Positions 1 through 7,343 of a stretch of 17,038 nucleotides of DNA are shown in pieces. How positions within the stretch are numbered: the stretch's first letter is position 1; each line of letters starts with the position of its first letter. The notes beneath the pieces were generated by a model. It did not search any database and was not told the DNA's origin. It worked only from the letters and a program-made list of their open reading frames with translations. The position numbers and the translations under genes were made by a program. Origin of the DNA: an uncultured Clostridia bacterium (GTDB taxonomy: Bacteria > Bacillota > Clostridia > UMGS1810); contig CAKSFP010000042.1 of the NCBI GenBank assembly GCA_934454585.1, positions 1 through 17,038 on the forward strand. Direction: 5' to 3'.

Positions 1-77
1 CCTGTTTGAGCGAGCAAGAATAAAAAACACTTACACGAGCCTATTAACAAGATAGTTCGAATTCGTCGCTTTCGCTT
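1..77 (+). repeat. Left arm of a 77-bp inverted repeat
   Basis: The first 77 bases are repeated in inverted orientation at 16830-16906 with 75 of 77 positions identical; the differences are at window positions 27 and 36. The match ends at position 77, where the two flanks diverge. The repeat has no convincing coding content and holds an A-rich core (positions 16-31) that recurs once more at 16935-16950. Because the window begins exactly at the repeat, its true outer edge on this side cannot be seen. It is best read as a dispersed intergenic repeat family; a long-read assembly would show its copy number. Confidence 0.9.
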
Positions 78-185
78 GCGAGACTATTGTACCACATTAT
101 GTCGAAAAAATCAATCCCAAACTGAAAACGAAAAAGTGAAAATGCGTAAGGGGCAAAAATCATAAAAGTATTCTAAAATCGCTTT

Positions 186-202
186 TGTTAACATACTGTT
201 AA
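186..202 (-). promoter_or_regulatory. Possible response-regulator box: two TTAACA hexamers 11 bp apart
   Basis: On the minus strand two TTAACA hexamers are separated by 5 bases, so they repeat with an 11-bp, one-turn period. TTAACA-type direct repeats with about 5-base gaps are the form of PhoP boxes in Bacillus. They lie about 40 bases upstream of the -35 element at 241. Only two repeats are present, and chance is plausible in such AT-rich DNA. Confidence 0.25.
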
Positions 203-240
203 TATTGTCGGACAAGGAAATTTTTTTGCTGTAAATTAGT

Positions 241-269
241 TTGAAATTTGTCGCATTTTGTGTTAGAAT
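241..269 (+). promoter_or_regulatory. Sigma-A-type promoter for the activase operon
   Basis: TTGAAA (241-246), a 17-base spacer and TAGAAT (264-269), with an extended -10 TG at 261-262. Transcription would start near 276, giving a leader of about 45 bases before the start codon at 320. Confidence 0.6.
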
Positions 270-319
270 TATTACATATGTATCTTTGGGCGATTTTGCG
301 CCGGAAGGAGTAAGAAACA

Positions 320-3283
320 TTGATTAAAGAAATGAAACTCGATATACAACCCACAACGCTCGGCATAGATGTCGGCTCGACTACGGTCAAGCTTGTGCTC
401 ATAAAGGGCGGCAGTGTGGAATATGAATGTTATGTGCGTCACCACTCCAAGGTGCGCGAGACCACCCTGGAGCTCGTGCGCGGCATAAGGGAGCTTGCCG
501 GGGACAAACCGATTAAGCTTGCCATATCCGGCTCGGCAGGTTACGGTCTTGCTACAGAGGCGGGGTTGCCTTTCATACAGGAAGTGTTCGCCACCGGCGA
601 GACGGTCAAACGGCTGGAGCCCGACACAGGTGTGGTGATAGAACTCGGCGGTGAGGATGCCAAGGTTATATTTTTCACCGGGGTGACCGACGAGAGGATG
701 AACGGAACCTGCGCCGGGGGCACCGGGGCTTTTATAGATCAGATGGCGTCGCTGCTGAATGTTTCGGTGACAGAACTCGATGAACTCAGCCTCAACCACA
801 CGAGGATATACCCTATAGCATCGCGCTGTGGCGTGTTCGCCAAGACGGACATTCAGCCGCTCATAAACCAGGGCGCGCGCAAAGAAGACATAGCGGCGAG
901 CGTATATCAGGCGGTTGTGAATCAGACGATATCCGGCCTTGTGCAAGGCTATGACATAGACGGTAAGGTCATGTTCCTTGGCGGACCGCTGTACTATTGC
1001 AAGGGATTACGCGAGCGCTTCAAAGAGACGCTGAATCTCAGTGATAAAAATGCGGTTTTCCCGGAATACGGTTTGCTCTCCGTTGCGCTCGGCGCTGCCA
1101 TTTACGCATCGGACAAGACAAGTGAATACACATTTGACGAGATTGTCCGTCTGCTCACCGAGGCGGCAAATTCTACTGCGGATTTGTCTCAGGAAGAACC
1201 ACTCTTTGCGTCGGGAGCGGAATATGACGAATTTGTCTGCCGCCACTCCGGCTCGGATGTGCCCGAGGGTGAGCTTGGCGAATATGAGGGCGGGGCATAC
1301 CTCGGCATAGACTGCGGCAGCACTACCACAAAACTTGTGCTCATCGGTGATGACGACAGCATACTCTACAAGTACTATGGCTCCAATCTCGGCAGCCCCA
1401 CTCAGATAATAAAAAAACAGCTCGAGAATATATATTCGCTCTGTACTGATAAGATGAAGATAAAATCGAGCGCCGTGACAGGCTACGGCGAGGAACTTGT
1501 TCTGCACGCATTCGGCGTGGACAGGGGTATAGTGGAGACGATGGCTCACTTCTTTGCGGCAAAGCATTTTAATCCCGATGTTGATTTTATCATGGATATC
1601 GGCGGTCAGGATATGAAGTGCTTTAAGATAAGAAACAATTCCATAGACAGCATTCTGCTCAACGAGGCGTGCTCGTCCGGCTGCGGCTCATTCATAGAGA
1701 CTTTTGCGCATCTTGCAGGTTATGACGCGCCGGAGTTTGCAAGACTCGGACTCAAGTCGAAACACCCGGTGGATCTCGGATCGCGTTGCACCGTGTTTAT
1801 GAATTCATCGGTAAAACAAGCGCAAAAGGACGGCGCGTCGGTGGAGGACATATCCGCCGGACTTTCCATGAGCGTTGTCAAGAATGCTATATATAAGGTA
1901 CTGCGGGTAAACTCGGCGGACGAACTGGGCAAAAATATCGTCGTCCAGGGCGGCACATTCTTAAATGACGCCATATTGCGCAGTTTTGAAAAAGAGGTCG
2001 GAACAAATGTCATCCGTCCGAAGATTGCGGGACTTATGGGCGCATACGGTGCGGCGCTGTACGCCAAGAACAACACTCCGGCAGAATCGACACTCATTAC
2101 CCCGGAGGGACTGAAGAACTTCACCCACACCGTAAAGGCGGTCAATTGCAGCGGATGTGAAAACCATTGCAACCTTACTATAAACATCTTCGGCGACAAA
2201 AAATTTGTTTCGGGTAATAAGTGCGAGAAAGGCTCGGGAGTGAGAAGCGACGGTGACAAGCTGCCGGATATCTATGAATACAAGCGTGATAGATTGACCG
2301 CCATAGGCGATGGCGACTCCAAAGGTCCCGGGGCGACGGTCGGTTTGCCCATGGCTCTGGGTATGTATGAACTGGCACCGTTCTGGCACGGCATTTTTGC
2401 CGATCTCGGGTTTAATGTAATCTTCTCTGCGCTCTCGAGCAGAAAGACATATATTAAGGGTCAGCACACCATTCCATCTGATACGGCGTGCTATCCGGCT
2501 AAGCTTATGCACGGCCATATTGAGGAACTTTTGGAAAAGGGTGCAGACATGATTTTCTATCCGTGCCTGACCTACAATTTTGATGAGCACACGGGCGACA
2601 ATCATTACAATTGCCCCGTCGTGGCGTACTATTCGGAGCTGCTCAATTCCAACATCAAAGCGCTCGGAGGCAAGCTGTTTATGCCGTATCTGAACATAAA
2701 CGACAATTCGGCACTTGCCAAGGAACTGCAGGCGGCGTTTGGTAAGAGGGGTTACAGGTTTACCCGTATGGAACTGAAATCTGCCATAAAAAAAGGACTT
2801 GCGGAATATGGCGCATATATGGACGGCATACATCGCACGGGCGAGGAATATATAGACTACGCGCGCAAGAACGGCAAGCGGATTCTCGTTCTTGCCGGCA
2901 GACCGTACCACACCGATCCGGAGATATGCCACCTTATAGACAAGCTGGCGACTTCGCTCGGATTTGTTGTGGTAAGCGAGGATGCCGTGTGTGATATGAC
3001 CGCCCCGGCAAAGGTGGATGTGCTTAACCAGTGGACATACCATGCGAGGCTCTATAACGCTGCAAAATATGTCACGGAGCATGACGACTGCAATCTGGTT
3101 CAGCTTGTGTCATTCGGATGCGGCATAGATGCCATAACCACGGACGAGGTGCGCGCCATACTTGAGGACAAGGGCAAGATATATACACAGCTTAAGATTG
3201 ATGAGATAAACAACCTCGGTGCGGTGAAGATCAGATTGCGCAGCCTCATTGCAGCTCTGGAGGAAAGGGAGGGCAAGATATGA
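320..3283 (+). CDS. Acyl-CoA dehydratase activase-related protein (two BcrAD/BadFG ATPase domains plus DUF2229)
   Basis: The family of archerases (2-hydroxyglutaryl-CoA dehydratase activators) uses ATP hydrolysis to drive one electron from a [4Fe-4S] cluster into a dehydratase or reductase. Two ASKHA ATPase domains are visible. The first has LGIDVGSTTVK at residues 14-24, with Cys131 (NGTCAGGTGAF) and Cys170. The second has LGIDCGSTTTK at 328-338, with Cys451, Cys455 and Cys490. A four-Cys group (C610, C613, C617, C635) follows, then a DUF2229-like region from about 675 and a C-terminal segment with LAGRPYHTDPE. The start is TTG at 320: GGAAGGAG at 303-310 is 9 bases upstream, whereas the next ATG (332) is 21 bases away. 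It overlaps the next gene by 4 bases (ATGA). In many Firmicutes these modules form one polypeptide of about 1,400 residues; here they are split. The substrate is unknown. Confidence 0.88.
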   Translation: MIKEMKLDIQPTTLGIDVGSTTVKLVLIKGGSVEYECYVRHHSKVRETTLELVRGIRELAGDKPIKLAISGSAGYGLATEAGLPFIQEVFATGETVKRLEPDTGVVIELGGEDAKVIFFTGVTDERMNGTCAGGTGAFIDQMASLLNVSVTELDELSLNHTRIYPIASRCGVFAKTDIQPLINQGARKEDIAASVYQAVVNQTISGLVQGYDIDGKVMFLGGPLYYCKGLRERFKETLNLSDKNAVFPEYGLLSVALGAAIYASDKTSEYTFDEIVRLLTEAANSTADLSQEEPLFASGAEYDEFVCRHSGSDVPEGELGEYEGGAYLGIDCGSTTTKLVLIGDDDSILYKYYGSNLGSPTQIIKKQLENIYSLCTDKMKIKSSAVTGYGEELVLHAFGVDRGIVETMAHFFAAKHFNPDVDFIMDIGGQDMKCFKIRNNSIDSILLNEACSSGCGSFIETFAHLAGYDAPEFARLGLKSKHPVDLGSRCTVFMNSSVKQAQKDGASVEDISAGLSMSVVKNAIYKVLRVNSADELGKNIVVQGGTFLNDAILRSFEKEVGTNVIRPKIAGLMGAYGAALYAKNNTPAESTLITPEGLKNFTHTVKAVNCSGCENHCNLTINIFGDKKFVSGNKCEKGSGVRSDGDKLPDIYEYKRDRLTAIGDGDSKGPGATVGLPMALGMYELAPFWHGIFADLGFNVIFSALSSRKTYIKGQHTIPSDTACYPAKLMHGHIEELLEKGADMIFYPCLTYNFDEHTGDNHYNCPVVAYYSELLNSNIKALGGKLFMPYLNINDNSALAKELQAAFGKRGYRFTRMELKSAIKKGLAEYGAYMDGIHRTGEEYIDYARKNGKRILVLAGRPYHTDPEICHLIDKLATSLGFVVVSEDAVCDMTAPAKVDVLNQWTYHARLYNAAKYVTEHDDCNLVQLVSFGCGIDAITTDEVRAILEDKGKIYTQLKIDEINNLGAVKIRLRSLIAALEEREGKI

Positions 3284-4503
3284 AATATGCAACATTTACG
3301 AATGATATGAAAAAAGATTACAAAATACTTGTGCCGACTATGCTCCCGATACATTTTACTATGGCGATAAGCGTGCTGCGCGCCAATGGCTACAATGCCG
3401 AACTGCTCACAAACAAGGGAGACAAGGTGCGGGCCGCCGGACTGAAATATGTGCATAACGACACTTGCTATCCGGCGCAGGTGGTTATCGGTCAGTTGAT
3501 AGATGCCATAGAGCACGGGGGCTACGATAAGCATAAAATTGCACTGCTCATCACTCAGACGGGCGGCGGCTGCCGTGCGTCAAATTATATTTCCTTGCTG
3601 CGCAAGGCGCTGGAGAAAGCCGGATATGAATATATTCCTGTGCTCAGCCTTAATGTGTCAGGACTGGACAATGCGGTCAAGCTTACTCTGCCGATGATAA
3701 AAAATCTGCTTCATGCGGTGTCCGTGGGCGATTTGCTCATGCATCTGGGCAATCAGTGCCGCCCGTATGAGGTAAAACACGGCGAGTGCGATGTCGTTAT
3801 CAACAAGTGGACACAGATCTGTGCGCGCCTCTTTGCCAATAAAAAGGTCAGCCGCAGACAGATAGAGGCGAACATGGCAAGCATAGTTGACGATTTCAAC
3901 AAAATAGAACTCTCCGGCGACAAAAAGCCGGTTGTCGGTATAGTCGGCGAAATTTTTGTGAAATTTTCGCCGCTCGGCAACAATGATCTTGAGGATTTTC
4001 TTGCCGCTCAGGGTGCGGAGGTGCGCATGGGCGGTCTGCTCGATTTTTGTATGTATTGCGTGTTCAACAGCATTGTGGACGCCAAACTGTACGATATCGG
4101 CAGACTCAAGGCGAAGTTCGCCAAGCTTATCTATGACTATCTCATAGCGCGGCAGAACTATGTTATTCGGCTCATAAAGGAGAAGAGTTCTTTTTCTCCG
4201 CCATCGAATTTTAATCATGTGTACAAACTTACGAAGGGTTTCATCGGTCTCGGCGCCAAGATGGGCGAGGGGTGGCTGCTCACTGCGGAAATCCTGGAGC
4301 TTATCGAGCAGGGCGTGAAGAATGTCATCTGCGCTCAGCCTTTCGGATGTCTGCCGAATCATATTGTCGGCAAGGGTATGATGAAGCATATCAAGGAGAA
4401 ATATCCCGATGTCAACTTGGTTGCGATAGATTATGATGCCGGTGCGTCCAGGGTTAATCAGGAGAACAGGATTAAACTTATGCTTGCAAACAGTGTGGTT
4501 TAA
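3280..4503 (+). CDS. 2-hydroxyacyl-CoA dehydratase (HgdB)-like protein, partner of the upstream activase
   Basis: This 407-residue protein resembles the C-terminal module of large acyl-CoA dehydratase activase-related proteins, related to the HgdB/BcrC dehydratase-reductase subunits. Visible features are KILVPTMLPIHF near the N-terminus, NDTCYPAQVVIGQ with a conserved Cys, TQTGGGCRASNY with another Cys, and a late CAQPFGCLPNHIVGKG containing two Cys; these are likely iron-sulfur ligands. The ATG lies inside the stop of the upstream gene (ATGA), so translation is probably coupled and the two products are likely to act together. There is no signal peptide or membrane segment, so it is cytoplasmic. 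No CoA-transferase or other catabolic gene is adjacent, so this could be an orphan housekeeping redox pair rather than part of an amino-acid fermentation cluster. Confidence 0.82.
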   Translation: MKYATFTNDMKKDYKILVPTMLPIHFTMAISVLRANGYNAELLTNKGDKVRAAGLKYVHNDTCYPAQVVIGQLIDAIEHGGYDKHKIALLITQTGGGCRASNYISLLRKALEKAGYEYIPVLSLNVSGLDNAVKLTLPMIKNLLHAVSVGDLLMHLGNQCRPYEVKHGECDVVINKWTQICARLFANKKVSRRQIEANMASIVDDFNKIELSGDKKPVVGIVGEIFVKFSPLGNNDLEDFLAAQGAEVRMGGLLDFCMYCVFNSIVDAKLYDIGRLKAKFAKLIYDYLIARQNYVIRLIKEKSSFSPPSNFNHVYKLTKGFIGLGAKMGEGWLLTAEILELIEQGVKNVICAQPFGCLPNHIVGKGMMKHIKEKYPDVNLVAIDYDAGASRVNQENRIKLMLANSVV

Positions 4504-4533
4504 TGGAAGATTGATAATTTGTGCAGTGGCAGA

Positions 4534-4551
4534 GAACGGTCGTGACCGTTC
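4534..4551. repeat. Short palindrome downstream of the activase operon
   Basis: Eight-base arms GAACGGTC and GACCGTTC are separated by two bases. In RNA this would be a 7-bp stem with a 4-base loop. No T-run follows, so it is not a classical terminator; it could be an operator for the gene at 4651 or a weak 3' end. Confidence 0.45.
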
Positions 4552-4597
4552 CGAAAAGAAACAAACCGCTTTTTGTGCACACAAACTCCTTCTGCGG

Positions 4598-4605
4598 CAT
4601 AGTAT
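4598..4605 (+). promoter_or_regulatory. Possible sporulation (sigma-E/K-like) -10 element
   Basis: CATAGTAT matches 6 of 8 positions of the sigma-E -10 consensus (CATACAMT), and an AC dinucleotide lies 17 bases upstream as in sigma-K promoters. It is about 45 bases before the RBS of the Cys-rich gene. No good sigma-A promoter is seen in this gap. The match is weak. Confidence 0.25.
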
Positions 4606-4650
4606 GTTAGTGAAGTTTATTCAAGCTTTAGTAGTATAGGAGGAGTTATT

Positions 4651-5490
4651 ATGAGCGACAGAGCTTTAGGCGGATGCAATCCGTGCAACGGCAACTCACC
4701 GGACAGCGTGTGCATAGAGACATACAAAGTGTACGATTCATGCCGGGATAAGGAATGTGTCGAGAATATCAGAGTGTATCTTACGGAGGCAGGTCAGAGC
4801 ATTGTTGACAGATCCATCAACATCAAGTGCCGCAAGTCGGAGATCATCTGGATATATTCCGATGTGGAGCCTGTGCCCTTTAACCGCGGATATTACACCG
4901 TTGACCTTAAATTCTTTTTCAGAATTACGCTCGATGTATTCACCGGCGTGAGCCGTCCAACGGTTGTTGAGGGTTTGGGCACCTTTGACAAAAAAGTTAT
5001 TCTTTTCGGTTCCGAAGGCAACGCACGAACCTATTCTTCTAAATACAGGTTTAATGATGCCGATGTTCAGCTTTGGCACAAAAACAATCTTCCTGTGGCA
5101 CAGACTGAAGTGGTTGACCCCATTTGCCTTGCCGCAAAAGTTCTTGACAGCTGCGAAAATTGCTGTTGCTGCGGTGAACTGGATGTTTCGTCCATCCCGA
5201 CAAACATCTGCAGAGTGTTTGATGATGTGATTGTTGACCCCGAGTCTTGCAAGAGGGTGTATATCACACTCGGTCTGTTTACAATTGTTCGTCTGTTGCG
5301 CGAGACCCAACTGCTCATTCCGGTTATCGATTATTGTATACCGCAGAATGAGTGCGTATCTTCCACAGACAACAGCCCGTGCGATCTGTTCGACAGACTG
5401 CGTTTCCCGACGGATGAATTCTTCCCGCCCGAGAAACAGGCCTTTGATTCACTCGAACCCGACAGACATGATTGTTGCTGCGGCGATTGA
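4651..5490 (+). CDS. Conserved Cys-rich clostridial protein of unknown function
   Basis: The 279-residue product has no signal peptide or membrane segment. It is rich in cysteine: C9 and C12, C21, C31, C36, a dense block CENCCCC at 168-174, and a terminal CCCG at 275-278. The middle (about 60-125) is rich in alternating hydrophobic residues, suggesting a beta structure, and includes KKVILFGSEG at 114-123. I recall similar proteins, with the same MSDR..GGC opening and Cys clusters, in many spore-forming Clostridia, but no function is established for them as far as I know. A coat-type structural role or metal binding would fit the Cys clusters and is inference only. AGGAGGAG at 4638-4645 places the start clearly. 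A strong bidirectional terminator follows the gene. Confidence 0.75.
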   Translation: MSDRALGGCNPCNGNSPDSVCIETYKVYDSCRDKECVENIRVYLTEAGQSIVDRSINIKCRKSEIIWIYSDVEPVPFNRGYYTVDLKFFFRITLDVFTGVSRPTVVEGLGTFDKKVILFGSEGNARTYSSKYRFNDADVQLWHKNNLPVAQTEVVDPICLAAKVLDSCENCCCCGELDVSSIPTNICRVFDDVIVDPESCKRVYITLGLFTIVRLLRETQLLIPVIDYCIPQNECVSSTDNSPCDLFDRLRFPTDEFFPPEKQAFDSLEPDRHDCCCGD

Positions 5491-5504
5491 TTAGTTTCAA
5501 ATCC

Positions 5505-5546
5505 AAAAACAGGGTGCTGCCATTTTGGCAGTCCCCTGTTTTAATT
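5505..5546. terminator. Bidirectional rho-independent terminator
   Basis: AAAACAGGG (5506-5514) pairs with CCCTGTTTT (5534-5542), extended by CTGCC (5517-5521) with GGCAG (5527-5531) across a small internal loop. The outer A/T tracts give U-runs in both directions, so it can end both the plus-strand Cys-rich gene and the convergent nucleosidase gene. Confidence 0.85.
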
Positions 5547-5547
5547 T

Positions 5548-6246
5548 CTAATCACACCATTTTTCAACGAACAGTGAGCATATTTTAATCGATTTTTCCG
5601 CCGCAATTTTACAAAATGCCGGGTAATCCATATCGGACAAGCCGTCCGCATTGTCTGATATCATGCGCAGTATCCCGTACGATACCCCGTTTGCAAACGC
5701 CGTGTGACCTATTGCGCCGCCCTCCATCTCGGCGGCAATTGCTCCGAATTTTTTTCGTATGTTAATTTTTATATTCGGGTCGCTTAGGAATCTGTCTGCC
5801 GTGGCTATTGTGCCTTTTTTGACAACTCCGCCGCCGTTTGCCGCCCTTGCGCACCCGGCGAGCAGGGAGGATATTCTCTCATCACATGGTATGCGCACCA
5901 TGTTTAAGCCGCTTATGTAACCGAGCGGTTCGCCAAGGGCGGTTGTATCCATGTCATACTGTACAGAATCCGTGCCTATCGCTACATCACAAATGTTCAG
6001 TTCCTCGTCCACTCCGCCGGCAACTCCCGTGTTTATAATTATATCCGGGGAGTATTTCATTATAATCGTCTGCGCGCATATCGCGGCGTTCACCTTGCCG
6101 GGGTTACACTGCGCCGTAACGGTTTCCTTGCCGCACAGAGTGCCTTTATAAAACTTCATAGAGGATATCGTTTCGACGGTCATGTTGTCCATCATCGCCG
6201 CTATTCCGTCTACTTCCATCGCCATTGCTCCTATTATTCCTATCAT
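5548..6246 (-). CDS. mtnN: 5'-methylthioadenosine/S-adenosylhomocysteine nucleosidase
   Basis: This enzyme cleaves adenine from methylthioadenosine and S-adenosylhomocysteine, recycling by-products of polyamine synthesis, SAM-dependent methylation and quorum-signal pathways in the cytoplasm. The 232-residue protein has the normal family length. The fold is recognisable from MIGIIGAMAMEVDG (Glu11, equivalent to E. coli Glu12), INTGVAGG at 71-78, the substrate-binding AAEMEGGAI with Met174/Glu175, and the catalytic Asp198 in SDNADG. The ATG at 6246 is preceded by AAGGAG (6255-6260) at 8 bases; an in-frame ATG at 6300 would add 18 residues without a ribosome site and was rejected. A TATAAT on the minus strand at 6312-6317 may be its -10 element. 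The usual GIGK loop reads CNPGK (residues 47-51), a small deviation. It is a single-gene unit convergent with the Cys-rich gene. Confidence 0.93.
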   Translation of the reverse strand: MIGIIGAMAMEVDGIAAMMDNMTVETISSMKFYKGTLCGKETVTAQCNPGKVNAAICAQTIIMKYSPDIIINTGVAGGVDEELNICDVAIGTDSVQYDMDTTALGEPLGYISGLNMVRIPCDERISSLLAGCARAANGGGVVKKGTIATADRFLSDPNIKINIRKKFGAIAAEMEGGAIGHTAFANGVSYGILRMISDNADGLSDMDYPAFCKIAAEKSIKICSLFVEKWCD

Positions 6247-6377
6247 AATCAATTCTCCTTTGGTAATGCAGTGCTTATTGCAATTCTTTATAAAACTCAT
6301 ATTGTCGTTTTATTATAATAATTTTAACACATTTTTAATATAAAATAAAGTCAAATTCACATAAATCCGAAAATCTA

Positions 6378-6406
6378 TTGACATAAAAATTGTTTTGTTA
6401 TAAAAT
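6378..6406 (+). promoter_or_regulatory. Sigma-A promoter for the amino-acid ABC transporter operon
   Basis: TTGACA (6378-6383), a 17-base spacer and TAAAAT (6401-6406). The -35 is a perfect consensus match. The predicted leader to the ATG at 6437 is only about 25 bases, leaving no room for a riboswitch. Confidence 0.7.
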
Positions 6407-6436
6407 ATAGGTAAATATATAATGGAGGTTGAAATT

Positions 6437-7267
6437 ATGAGAAGGATTTTGAGTGCCGTACTGGCAGGCGTAATGTGCTTTAGCCTTGCAGCTTGCTCTG
6501 ACGGCGGCAACACGGCAACAAAGGAAGGGAAAGTGACCCTCGCTGCCAAGACCAGCACCATGAGCGCAGAGCTCACAGAAAAATATGCGAGCGAATACGG
6601 CTTTGAAGTGGTATACTATGAGGATTCCCCCACGATGTACCAGGCTGTTATCAACGGAACCAACGCAGCTTGCTTTGAGGACCGTTCGGTTATCGGCTGG
6701 GCGATTAACAAAGAGGACCTTCCGCTCAAGACCGCAGGCGATATCGAAAATGCGGCTTTCTATGGTTTTGCGGTTAAAAAGGGTACTAACGAAGAACTTA
6801 TCAAGATGTTCAACGCAGGTCTTGCCAACATAAAGGCAAGCGGCAAGTATGACGAAATTCTCGATAAATACGGTTACGGCGGTGAGAAGAAATATAAAGA
6901 CGAGAGCGCGGCAAGAGTAGACAGCGGCGTTACTCCGTCCAAGAAGTACATCATCTATTCGGACAACGCTTTTGCTCCGTTTGAATTCCTCGACACGGCT
7001 ACGAACACATACACCGGCGTCGATATGGACATCCTTGCGGCAGTCGCTAAGGACCAGGGCTTTGAGTACGAAGTGAAGAACGAAGGCTTTGACGCGTCCA
7101 TGGGCGCTGTTCAGTCGGGACAGGCAGACGGCATGATTGCCGGTATGACAATCACAGACGAGAGAAAGCAGACATACGATTTCTCCGACGGCTATTTTGA
7201 GGACGGTCAGATTTTGGTCGTTCCCGCCGACAGTTCGGTTACATCGGTTGCGGATCTCAAAAAATAA
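6437..7267 (+). CDS. Amino-acid ABC transporter substrate-binding lipoprotein with swapped (circularly permuted) halves
   Basis: This 276-residue lipoprotein would capture a polar amino acid outside the cell for the permease and ATPase that follow. The signal peptide ends in a lipobox, LAAC, with Cys20 as the lipid anchor. In the GlnH/HisJ family (SBP_bac_3) the order is NAFAPFEF, then TITDERKQ.YDFSDGY, then ADLKGKKV..KTGT, then the second lobe and a KYDEIL helix. Here the order is reversed. Residues 31-146 carry the later half (KTSTMSAEL, YEDSPTMYQAV, YGFAVKKGTNEEL, KYDEILDKYGY). A linker (147-168) follows. Residues 169-276 carry the earlier half (NAFAPFEF at 177-184, ITDERKQTYDFSDGYF at 239-254), ending at the hinge motif ADLKK and a stop. 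No frameshift or further coding follows. ATG 6437 is chosen because GGAGG (6424-6428) is 8 bases upstream; the ATG at 6422 overlaps that site. Confidence 0.88.
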   Translation: MRRILSAVLAGVMCFSLAACSDGGNTATKEGKVTLAAKTSTMSAELTEKYASEYGFEVVYYEDSPTMYQAVINGTNAACFEDRSVIGWAINKEDLPLKTAGDIENAAFYGFAVKKGTNEELIKMFNAGLANIKASGKYDEILDKYGYGGEKKYKDESAARVDSGVTPSKKYIIYSDNAFAPFEFLDTATNTYTGVDMDILAAVAKDQGFEYEVKNEGFDASMGAVQSGQADGMIAGMTITDERKQTYDFSDGYFEDGQILVVPADSSVTSVADLKK

Positions 7268-7278
7268 TTGACACTTTA

Positions 7279-7318
7279 CATCCGGTGCGGCGCTGAGAAA
7301 AAAAGCGCCGCCCGGATG
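7279..7318 (+). terminator. Intercistronic stem-loop after the binding-protein gene
   Basis: CATCCGG (7279-7285) pairs with CCGGATG (7312-7318) and GCGGCGCT (7287-7294) with AGCGCCGC (7304-7311), with one bulged T at 7286: a 15-bp GC-rich stem with a 9-base loop. No U-run follows. Such hairpins after binding-protein genes usually protect the upstream mRNA from 3' decay or cause partial termination, giving more binding protein than membrane subunits. Confidence 0.75.
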
Positions 7319-7343
7319 AATAATATGCGTAAGAGAGAATATT

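Larger units (their letters stand above)
78..319. other. AT-rich intergenic leader upstream of the activase operon
   Basis: No gene is visible here. The segment is AT-rich and holds a pair of TGTTAA hexamers (186-191 and 197-202) and a good sigma-A-type promoter (241-269), both listed separately. Nothing in it resembles a known riboswitch. Confidence 0.6.

Noticed and set aside
185..202. Rex-type operator (TTGTTAA-N4-TTAACAA) before the activase operon
   Set aside because: The left half matches, but the right half is CTGTTAA, a direct and not an inverted repeat.
272..3082. Long minus-strand open frames opposite the activase gene
   Set aside because: They are shadows of a well-conserved plus-strand gene, without ribosome sites.
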